Positions 36,501 through 48,500 of a stretch of DNA of 64,000 nt are shown here, one piece after another. Made by a program: the position numbers and the translations under genes. The stretch spans positions 93,891,675 through 93,955,674 of the forward strand of contig NC_080683.1 in NCBI RefSeq assembly GCF_030445035.2. Direction: 5' to 3'. This DNA is from Dasypus novemcinctus. Its lineage: Eukaryota > Chordata > Mammalia > Cingulata > Dasypodidae. The notes beneath the pieces are model-generated. The model searched no databases. It saw only the letters and a list, made by a program, of their open reading frames with translations, and had not been told where the DNA came from. The first letter of the stretch is position 1; every line of letters starts with the position of its first letter.

Positions 36501-39500
36501 GATAAGGGCAAGTATAGTCAACCAGGAAGTGGGCAAGTTAATGGACTAAGCAATTGTCTAATTGCTCAGCAACCTTACAGACCCACTTGAGGGTAGAGAT
36601 CACACATTTAAAGTGAGACTAGTCAGCGAGATTTTTTTTTCTTATTCTCTTTTTATTCACGTTCAGCTTCATAGGTGCTACATTAATTAGGAAGACAGTT
36701 GAATTTAACCAGGGTTCTGTTTTGTTTAAGTGAGTATAATGAAGACAGAGAGAGAGAGAGAGATGGGGGAATTGAAATTATGTACAAGGCTATTCAAGGT
36801 TGGCAATGGAATATAAAGAGGGAAAGTGGGGACAGTGAACAGGTAGGCAGATCACCGCAGGTCCTGGTGGGGTCAAGGGCTTTTGCAGTTGAGGGGCTAG
36901 TTGATTTGAATGCTACCAAGCAGCTTACAACAACATTACCTTAAGATTCCTGAATTCATTTTTTGTTTCTTGATCTGTGAAGATGAAGACATCATTCCGT
37001 AGGTCATATTCTGCCATCTTGGTGATAGTCATGTGGCCATTGATCTCCTTCCAAAGCAAAACATCGTATCCAGTATTCATGTCCCCATGAGCATCAAAAT
37101 GAAATGAATTCTTTCCATCAGTGAATGTCACATTTTTCAGCACATGAAGTAACTAATAAAAATAAAAACAGACACAAACACTTAATAGGAACTTTTTATG
37201 TGTATCCAGCATCCCAATTATAACAGTCTTATAAGGAATATCACTTAAAAATTAGGAGAAAAAGCCATTCTGGACCAGTGGGTATGCAAACTACATTCTT
37301 AATCACTCAACCCCTGTTTTCTAACCTCATTTCTGCCAGTTTTGCTACGTGAATTTGAGAAAGCAAGTAAATTTCTATGGATGGAAGATTCTCTAGCTTA
37401 TAATATTGAAATCTGAGCATCTGGGTTTATCCATGTTGCAACATTTCAGAATATGTCCTCTGGGGTCGACCCCTGGTTTCAGCTCTCATTAGTGATGAGA
37501 TCTTGACAGCTCAATTTCTTTCTAGGCCTTGGCTTCCTCATCTGTAAAATGAGGCTGGTAGGACCAATCTTACAAAGTTATTGTAGGGATTGAATGTAAA
37601 TTATGCATGTAAAGAATTTAGCCCAGAATCTGGCACAGATTAAGGTATTATTATTATTATCTAGTGGAGACATTATGCAAGTAAATAAAAGTATTTTGAG
37701 TCTATTGCCATTCACCTCTGATTTATTAACACTCATATCTGTGATATCCTTTTATTCTATAACAACTCAATGAAGCAGGTTGAAGTAGGGATCATCTTCC
37801 TCTTTTCTTAGTTGAGGGCTCCCTGGCAGCAAGGGGAGCAGGGACTTACCTGAGGACACATATCCTGACTTTAATTCTGCATCTTTTCTGTTGCATCTAA
37901 CAACATATTAATTCAAAATCTTCTTCAGTATTTTTTTCTTTCAAACTCTAAAACAATCACCAATGATTCTTCTTCTGGATCTCTAGAAGGGAGGACAATT
38001 CTTCCTTCTCTTCTAAGATTTTAATTGGCCCAGGCCCTTGGACTGGTCTGAATGAGTAATCCAAGCCAGCGGTTATGTATCTCCAAAATGAAGACAAAGG
38101 AGACAGAGCTACAAATCTGGAAGATAGTCCAGTAAGAATGCATCCTGCTCCTGGGTGTGTTCTGAGGAACATTCCCACCAAAGAAGTTAGCTAATGGGAG
38201 GTAGATAACTACTAAGTTCTTACTTGGTCACTCATTTGGTGGGTGGGTGTAGACCTTACTATCTCTAATGTTTCTCAAGTGTATCTCAAAGACTGTGTGA
38301 CTTTTCTAAATTCTAGGTCTAACTTAATTCTTAAATGATTTTTTAAAACTTGAGAGGCATGAAATGTAATGGAAAGTTACTTGTCTCATTACCCAGTTTG
38401 TGTAGTGAGAACTTCTATGCAATACAGCTAAGACAGGAAATGTTTTACTGACAAATGAGGCAGCCATGTTGAACTGGGACTGCAGTGGAAGAACGCCGGA
38501 CTAGGAGGCAGGAAGACAGATTTCAGTTCTAACTCCACTATTAGCTTGGTATATAATCATGGCTAGGACAATCCCTTCTCTGAATTCACTGGACCCACTG
38601 ATTATCTAAAGCTATGATTCTGTGTGGCTTTTGTTGGGTAGAGAATCCATAGAATGAGGCAGAAATCATTCTCCTTGGTTTCTTCCTCAGTTAATCCTTT
38701 ATGACTATTTCTTTCCTTCAGTTATTTTTGTGACTAGACTATAAGATAATCAAGCTATATTTTAAGGTAAATATATTAGCTATAATAGTCTTATAAGACT
38801 GAATGCCACTTTAGCAAAATCTCTGAGTAGGTGTACTGATTTTATTGAGTCTCCACAGATTTCTTAATCCTTCTAATGATTGTAAGTCAATTAGTATTAC
38901 CTGAAAAAAGCAGAGTATGAGAGCTAACATGATCGAATTAACCTACAAAACCTTATTCTAGCATTTGTCTGGAAGAAAAAAAAAATGGAGGGGATAAAAA
39001 AGAAAACAAATAAGGGCCCTACCTTCAATATCCACTCCTCTACCTGTGTGCTGGTTTTTCTTCTGTTCCTTCCTTAAGCAATAAACACATGTAAGCCCCA
39101 GTCACTCAGTTCTTTACAGAGCATATCCTCTTCCACTCTTCTGTTTGATCTATAATTTCCACCTGTTTTTCTCCTGCATTTAATTAGGTTTTACAGGGTA
39201 AAGTTCTGACACCTACACATTCTGTAAATAATGATAACATTGTATAATGTAAATAAACTAGAGCAATTCTGTGCTTGTTCTTACAGGAAAGAGGGTGGAG
39301 GCAAATAAAACAGTATATTCATTACTCAATAAATATGATAGAGCATTTGCTCTGGATTACGGTAAAATCTGAACCTTAACACTTCAGTTATAAGCTATTG
39401 AATGCTTTTTCAACCAGTTATTTATTACTTTTTCATAGGAACTCTTAAATCATTATAACATTTGATGCTACAAAATAAGAAAGTGAATTTGCATTTCCAT

Positions 39501-42500
39501 TATTATATAGTTTGGCCTCTGTGCGATAATGTCCTGTTTTTTAGAACACAAGGCCAGGAAGCCACACCAATTAAGCTGTTGTGGTTGATGTTGATTTCCA
39601 TTTCCCTAACTGCTGTGATGTCCAATGCATTGTCATGAATGAGTTGTGCTTGTGAAAAGAGGTATATTAGTGAACTAGAGATTTGCGATATCTAGCCTAC
39701 ATCTTTTCTTTTATGAAGTTTTCCATGGTGTAGCAGAAAGCATACTGGACTAAGTCTGGGACAGCTTCACTGCTAACTTCCTGAGTGATCATGGAGTATT
39801 CCCTTAACCCGTGTCCCCTCCATCTCTAAACTGCTACAAGGCTAGCTCACCAGCAGCACTTCCTCTTGCAGCTTCTTTAAGATGGAATGAGTCCTGTGGA
39901 CCTACCATAATATTATAGAGATTGGAGGTGATATTTGTCAGTGTTTAGTACAGTAGGCTTAAAATTTTTAGTTAAAATTGTCCTTACTGCTCCAAAATCA
40001 CTCTCATCTCAGTATATATCTCCTCCTGACTTTTAAGCTAATGTCCAACCACCTGTTAGATTGCTACATTTGGATGTCTCAAAAGATCTTCAAACTCAAC
40101 ACATCCAAAATGGAATGCTTAGTTTTTCTCTCTCCCGAACCTCCATTTTTGTATTTCCATCTCAATACATGACACCAGTTGCCCTAACTTAGAACCATTT
40201 GCAACATCTTTGCTCCTCTCTGTAATCTTTTTTTCATCCAATTTGTCTCCATATACTCTTCATCCTTCTGCTAAATATCCATGAACATATTCTCCATTTT
40301 TATTGTCATACATAGGCATCCTTATGTTTGTTGTGCCAATTTGGTCTTTCTCTCTCCCGTCTTGTGTCCCTCTAATCAATTCACCCTATGGTCTGAATTC
40401 TCTTTCTGAAATAGAAAACATCATTCTCCTGCTTAAAAATATCTTCAATTGACTCCCCATTGTTTTCCAAACTTATGAATATAGTTTACAGTCTTTCTAT
40501 TTAAAGGGAGGTCCCTGTACTAGCAGAATCTCCATTGCTTGGGAGCTTGTTAGAAATGCAGACTCTCATCTCCTCCCCCCAGAACTACTGAATTAATATC
40601 TATATTCTAACAAGATTCCCTGGCAATTCGACCACACTGTTCTGTTTAAAGCAGCTCTGGTGGATGTGACTCTGATACTCATCCTTCCATTCTCATTTGC
40701 GGGCAGCTTCCGTACAGCCCCTGTCCTATGACACTATTTTCTGCTCCCTGAGGATGCCATGATTTATATCTCTCCTCTGGGATTTTGCTCTAGAATTTCT
40801 TTCCTGGCTAACTCCTATCCATTTATTTTATTCATCATAGTCACCATGTTCTTGGGAAAATATTCCCTGGACTGCTTATTCTGGATTAGCTGCCTCAATT
40901 ATGTACTTTTAACACAAGCTGCCATCTTGTGTCTATATGAGGCATTGTAATGCACCATCGGCTCCTTTATTGTTTAACTGATATGCCACTAGGCAGCGGA
41001 CTACATCAAGGAGGGAATTGTGTCTTGTTCTCCATAGTGTCTCATGGAGCACTCAACACAGTGGCTGGAACTTGTGATGCCCAACAAATATTTCTTAAAT
41101 AAATGTATGAATAAAAGTTTGACTATTAGACATTCTTTCCTTCTTCATATATCACTTACTATCTTTTATATCATGAGAAATGAAGGGGAGGGGGAAGAAA
41201 ACCCATCACCAGTGACAATCCTCATACATGTCTGAGAAACAGTAAGAAATCTGTTGAAGCAAAACAAGCCTGATTGTGCTGTCTCTGAATATGCTTCACA
41301 AATCATTCAAATTTTGAGTCAAACTAAGTATTTTCCTCAAGTCTTGGGAAAAGCTAGGCTCTTTAAAGTTATTTGAATCTAAGTGATCATTCAGAAAATG
41401 TCATTTAAATATTGCTGACTTTTTCCAAGGGACAAAATACTCCTCCAGAGGATACCTTTGATTAGTGGCCCTAAATGTAGCAGGTCCTTTAATTTAATGT
41501 CTATAGAAATCTCTTCACAAAAAAGACATTCTTTGCATTATTTATGTGACTGGATCTGGCATGGACACAGCTCACTCGCCTTGTGATCAAAGGAGAAAGT
41601 CATGCATGTTCCAATCTATTTCTCTAAATAAACAGGCTCTCGGGGCATAGAGACTGACCCCAGGCTCTTGGTGTTTCAATAAAACATTTTAGAGGACTCT
41701 GCTTAGGTTATACTCTCTCAAACCATTTTCTCAGAGTGTTTGAGACTTATTCCAGATTTAATGTACTTCCTTTCTGCAGTTGATTCATAACTCACCAGAT
41801 CTTTAGGGGGGTAAAGGAAATTTTCGGTCTTGCTATTTGTATATTTGTATTTCTCTTTACTTCTCTACCCGCTCTGTCTCTGTGATTTTCTGTTTTTTTT
41901 TCCATTCTTTTTTTTAAGCTCTGATTCCTAAATTTCCATTATGGTGGTCCATTTTTGAAAATGAAAAGTGTCTTCTGCAATGCACTTGTCCAAAAGTTTT
42001 AAAATATATTAGAAAATATCTGACTGAACTTGTAGGGTAGTGAAGAGTAGCAACCTAAAAAAGATAATTTACAGCTGTACAAAACCCCCATTAAAGTTTT
42101 ACACTACAAGGGGATGCTTTCAAACAAGGATCTTGAAAACACTAGGCATGAAAATACATACATTTAAAAAGAGTTTTAATTACAAAATGATCCTAATCTC
42201 TAGTCTTACTTCTTCATTAGATTTTTGACCTGCATTTACAAATGAAAACTACTTGAAAATGAACAATTTAAAACAGCCTCTGACCACCTCATGATCCACC
42301 CAAATACAGGCTGGTTACCTTAGCTTGGAAAATAACCATAACATGGCTCAGATTAGGAGTTGTAGGTAAAATGATATCCAAGAATGAAGAGTTATGATAG
42401 AAATGCAAGTTAATAAACACTGAAGATGTCTACTTATAAAAGAGATAAGATTAAGAGCAGCTAATATAAAGCTATTGCAAGTTAAGGAAGGAGAAGAAAT

Positions 42501-45500
42501 GGGGGAAATGAGGGCAGGGGAGTTTTCTTGACTGTGTGCGTTAGTACCTCCCACGGTTGAAAGTTGTTGGGGTTCTGACAGTCTCGAGCTTGGCACAGAT
42601 CCCGAATGGCATAACCAAGGGCAAACACTGCAAGCTGGATACTGTGAACGAGTCCTGGCTCAGTATAGTCCCACAGGAAGTCATTCCTCAGGGAGAAGTT
42701 CCTTTCCACAGCATTGTAGACCAAAGTCCCCTGAGAATGGTTGGAAATGCATTGACTCAAGTCACTGTCCTTGACATATGCACAGGCAGACAAGAGCATG
42801 GCATATTCTTTTAAGGGTTTGTTATTGTCTTTGGGAAATGTATGCAGATTTTGGAGAAAGGAATGGAAAGAGGACATATTCCCTCTTCTAAAGGTAAACC
42901 CCACAACTTTGCCAATGCTTTCTATATTAGGAATGGTGGTAATCTTGATGGCGGTTGACCAATTATCACTAGCAATCCAGATCTTATTTATATTCTTTTC
43001 AATGGCTTTATCAAAGAGATTGAAAACATGGAATTGCCTCAGAAATACAACAATGACATTAACCTGGGCTTCTGCAATGATTGTCTCAAGTGCCTGATTG
43101 ATCCTGACTTTGATGGTATTATCTGAGAGGAAAGCTGGGAGAACCTCTTTGAAGGCTATGCACACGTTCTTTGCCGCAGCCTGAATTGCAAAAGTGTTGA
43201 GAGCTAATCGTCCATAGTCATCATCTGTGGTTATGAAGCCAATCCAGTTCCATCCAAATTTCTGAATCAGGTGGGTCATTGCTTTAGTTTGATAGAAGTC
43301 ACTGGGCACAGTCCGTAAAAATGAAGGGAAGCGGATTTTGTCACTTAGGATTTCTGCAGTTGATTCATAACTCACCTGGAAATTGACAGAATCTTTTAGT
43401 TACAGTTTTGATGAGTTCAAGTGGCTGTTAGTGACAGGTATTCCTCTGTTCTATTTCTGTAAGTCTCCAAAACCTGTCTCTAAATTCTCTGATCTGTCCC
43501 ATCCTTTCTCTTCCATTAACTCCTACTTTACAATTAGCTTAAATCATGATACCTACCACCTGATGATGGGTTTAGATTTGTTTTGGTCTCAACTCGTAGC
43601 ATATTGCATATATGCACCTCTAGGGTACAGGCTTTACCTTGTATCTCTAACTATAGCTCCATATCCACCTATATCTATCTTAAAGCTCAGGCAAAGGCCC
43701 ATAGTAGATACTATCTAAATACTTAGTCATAAATACAGAAAGAAGGCAGCCAGTTGAATAAGCAAAATATATTTTGGGACACCAAAAATGTTAAAATTTT
43801 TTTGGTTAATTTAAAACTTTGGTGATTTTATTCTAGGTAAAATAAAACCATCTAGTTAAATTATGTAGTCCAGGGTTCAGCATACTTTTTCTATAAAGGG
43901 CAAGATAGAAAATATTTTAGGCTTTGTGGGCTACAAATAGTCTCTTTCATATATTCTTTTTTTTTTTTACAACCCTTTAAAAATGGAAAAATGATTCTTT
44001 GTTCTAGAGCTTGAGAACTGCATTTGGCCCTCATGCTGTAATTTGTTGACCCTGATTGAATCAAATAAGCATCAGAATTTTGGGAGAACTATCATGTGCA
44101 AAGTTTTGCTTGATTTACAGCTTTGGTGATTTTATTCGAGGTAGAAGTATTACTTTCCATAGCTGTAATAGACCGTGCCACATGCTCAGTCAGCATCCAG
44201 TGAAATTTTTTTTTTTACTGTTACAGCAGCCATGAGGTATGGTGGAAAGAAAGACTTTGAAATTAGATGGACTGTTAGAATCCTGACTCCAGTGAATTTG
44301 GGAAAGTTACATTTCTTTACCCGTAAAATCATAGTATTCTTGATTTAAATGGATACTAGATCTCATAGTATCTTGATTTAAATGGATACTAGTGCTCATT
44401 GGGTATTCCCTGAACTTTAGTTCTCTTCCCAGTACCTGACATTACTATGCTCAGCTGCATGTGAAGTGATGCGCTTTGGCGAAATCAGTGTTACTCATGG
44501 AGGGTCCCCTTCCCTCTGTGTTGTCTGTCAAGGAAATTGCATTTTACGTTAGCAAACCATTGTGAAATTCATCTGCTTTTCTTACTTAACACTTAACTTG
44601 CAATGTACCTAATCTAGAAATTTTGATTCAAAATCTTATCTCTGAAAGGATCAGGGAATTATCCTTTTTATTTTTGTCATTTCAGACAAAATTTTTCTTC
44701 TTTTGTTTTTGACTTAATCTTTCTAAGATATCTTCTTGCCATGTGCATTTTGCCTATAATAATGGCATAAACATAATAAAACAATAAAGAAAATCATTCC
44801 AAATGCCAGCATTCTAATATATTGACTATTATCTTTTGCTCTCTTCCTCATTGAGCACATATATTCATTTTAAATAATTGTAACTTTAGAATAAAATTCA
44901 CTTAAATTTATGTCACAAGTACTTTTTTTTTGTAACACACCATAATCATCCCAATTATCTCTTCAGCTGGTCTCTTACTGGACTTCTAGCTATTATTCAT
45001 TTTTGTTATTAAAAGTAACTATACCATTGTATTGGGGGGAGAGTTGGGGGGGAACAGGTGAACATGGGCAATTGTCAGGTATGTGGTTGAAACGATAACA
45101 TTGAAAAACCTCTTTAGAAAATGTAATAAGGAAGGGTTACTAGTTTAGGTTGTTTGACAGCGGGCATCTGGCACAGTGTGTACCTGGGGCAGGCTTCTAG
45201 GGAGTGTGTGAGTGCTCATCTTGTCATAGGGTGTTATATCAGTGGATGGAGATCCAGACAATGAACAGGAAAATGTTATGCCCTCATGCTGGGGAGGCCT
45301 AATGTTCTCACACAGAAGGGAGGGTGTCTCTTGAGAGCATGGGTGGCTACCAATGGGGAGGACAGACTAGTGTGTCAAGCCCTTAGCATTGTTACAAGTA
45401 TCTATGAATCTTATCCTTCAAGCAGTGAAGCTTGGTTGTCACTGAGGGTCCCAAAGGGAGGGGGAGAGAGGAATAGAATAGTTAGAAGAGGGGGTAACGG

Positions 45501-48500
45501 GGGAGCAATGGAAGTGTTCCACAAATCATGCAATGATGGATACAGGCCATGTTAAGTTTCACAGAAGATTTATAAAAGTGTATAGTCTAAAATGTAAACC
45601 ATAATGGAACCATGATTGGTAGCTATGTTCCAATATTCATAAATCAATTGTAGCACATTCAACATCCATATGTAAAAAGATCATTGCTGGTTAAGGGGGA
45701 AAAGGGTTTGATGTTGAGTATATGGCAGTCCCCTATATTCTATATGTGACTTAACTGTGATCTAAAACATTTTTGAAGACATAATAAAAATATATTTTTT
45801 AAGTAAGTAGACTCTGAGGAAGAAATGGAAGAGATTGCCTTGCCACTGTACATACAGGGCAACACCTATTACAGTGATGAAAGGCAAAACATCAATAAAA
45901 AAGTTTTATGATATTTTTCATTTTTTATTATCCCAATTTATTTTTTACTTTATTCTAGTTTTTCTAAATTATTATGTATTCTATTCCTAATCTTTAAACC
46001 TATCATTACTATTTCATTTTCCTACTAATGGAATTTGGCAATATATTAGGCTTCATTTTTAAAGAAGTTTTGGATCACAGAGGGGTTCAACTATGGCAGG
46101 GGAGGAGCACTGGTGTGGGGTGTCATTGATGGGGGATACATGGGTAGGAGGGAGTTCTCCAGGGCATGCATATAGGTTTTATAGAAATGTACAGATGTTC
46201 ATTGGGTATTGTCATAGTGGGTAGAGTTACACACAAAAACTGGGGAGCACTGTTGCATTCTCCAATGAAACAGCTACAATCCCCCAAGTACAGGGGCAAA
46301 GGCCAGTGAAGAAGGATAGTCCAGTGATGGGCCCTTGATACTGATGACTATGCTTATGAACCTGTGTGCCTGAAATTTCAACTAGGCCTAGGGCTGCAGG
46401 GTGCCTAAGAGTTACCTCCTGAGATTCTCCATGTTGCTCAAATGTGGTCACTCCCCAAGCCAAACTCAGCATGTAAATGCATTTCCTTCCCCCGCTTCCC
46501 CGACCCATCATAGGACATGACTCCCAGGGATGAGCCTCCCTGGCATCAAGGGATTACTACCAAGCACCAGCTGGTGATGCAACTAGAAAAAGACCTTGAA
46601 TGAAAGGGGGAAATGGTAAAGGCAAATGAGTTTATATGACTAAGAGACTTCAAAATGAGTTGGGAGCTCATCAGAGGGGTCACACTTATACATGTCTCAG
46701 CAGATCCCAGAGACAACCAAAGTAGATATAACCCCAGGTACTGGTGCTCCTGAGAGTTACAGAGACACCCAGGTCCTACGGTCATGGCAGATGACTCTGG
46801 AGTTCAGTGCCTTGCCAGTGGGCCCTACTTTGGAATTTGTGCTCCTGAGTGTGATGGAGTTGGACTCAGATGTGACCTCTCTACACATGCCTCTTCTGTC
46901 ACTTTTACTGAACCTGTGGTTGGTGCTGGGGTCGGTGTATGCTCAGGAGACTTGAATCTCTGGACTACCCATGTGGCAGCTGGGCCCTGAGCCTCAACAG
47001 AGTTGCAATACCTATTCTCTGATTCATTGGACTTACCCAGGTCAGCTATCAGGGAGGTGAAGATGGTCAACCAGCACACCAGAGAACTGAGAGAGTCTAC
47101 AGCTGCAAATAAGAGAATCCCATCTATCAGTCATGTGGTATCTAAGCTCCCTCTCGATTTAGAGGTGGAGTGGACATTGCCATCTCAGGGTCCTCAGGAT
47201 GGAGGAATAAAATATGGATTAGAATGGACTTACTGGTATTCTACTATAGATTATTGTGACTCTAGCAATGGAGAAAATTGTATCATTGATGTGGAGTCAG
47301 TGGCCATGGGAGGTGCTGAGGGCAGGAGAGGGAAGAAGATATGTGATACAGGGGCAGTTTCAGGACTTGGAGTTGTTCTCAATGATATTGCAAGGACAGA
47401 TGCAGGACTGACTGGACTGGGGGAGAGTGTAAACTACATAACTCACTGAATGGACTTGTGGAGAGTATAAATATAAAGTAAACTATAATCCACGTGGTGT
47501 AGCAGTGCTCCAAAATGTATTCCTCAAATACCATGAATGTGCTACACTGATGAAAAAGGTTGTTGATGTGGGAGAAGTGGGATGGGGGGATGGGGAGTGG
47601 GGTATACGGGTACCTCTTATATTTATAATGTGACATTTTCTGTGATCTATGTATCTTAAAGAAAGAAAAAATAACTCTACAGGAAATTTTATTTTTGCCT
47701 ATATATAACTTTCATTGTTAAAAAAAAATAATTTTCTTTATCTGCTTGCCTTCTGAAATGGTAATCATTATATATAATTTTAACATCTCTTGATAGCTCA
47801 GGGTTTTCATTACAGATTTTACTTGGCTATAATAATGGAATTTCCAGGGTCTTTTTCTGTGGGTATGTATTAATTTACTCTAGCTCTAGAACAGGTTATA
47901 TTTTTAATTCCCATATGCATTTATTATGTTATATATATATTTCCTACATGCTCACATTTATCAGATTATTAATGGTCTTCTTGATAATCCATTACTATTT
48001 TTCTTTTCTAACTTTTGATGTCTAATCTTCCTTGAGCTTACAAAACATGACATAAGAGTGGTGTGATATGGACTTGGCCCAATGGATAGGGCATCCACCT
48101 ACCATATGGGAGGTTTGCAGTTCAAACCCTGGGCCTCCTTGACCTGCGTGGAGCTGGCCCATGCACAGTGCTGATGCGTGCGAGGAGTGCCCTGCCATGG
48201 CAGGGGTGTCCCCCACGTAGGGGAGCCCCATGCGCAAGGAGTGCACCCTGTAAGGAGAGCCGCCCAGCACGAAAGAAAGTGCAGCCTGCCCTAAAATGGC
48301 ACCACACACACGGAGAGCTGACACAACAAGATGATGCAACAAAAAAAACACAGATTCCTGGTGCCACTGCTAAGGATAGAAGTGGTCACAAAAGAACACA
48401 CAGTGAATGTACACAGAGACAACTGGGGGGTGGGAAGGGGAGAGAAATAAATAAAAAATAAATCTTAAAAAAAAAAAAAAGCCAAGGGGTCTTTCTTGAC

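Noticed and set aside
42482-42547. Extension of the exon 3 frame
   Set aside because: Beyond GAG|GTACTA the reading no longer resembles GPRC6A and the following residues are supplied by exon 4.
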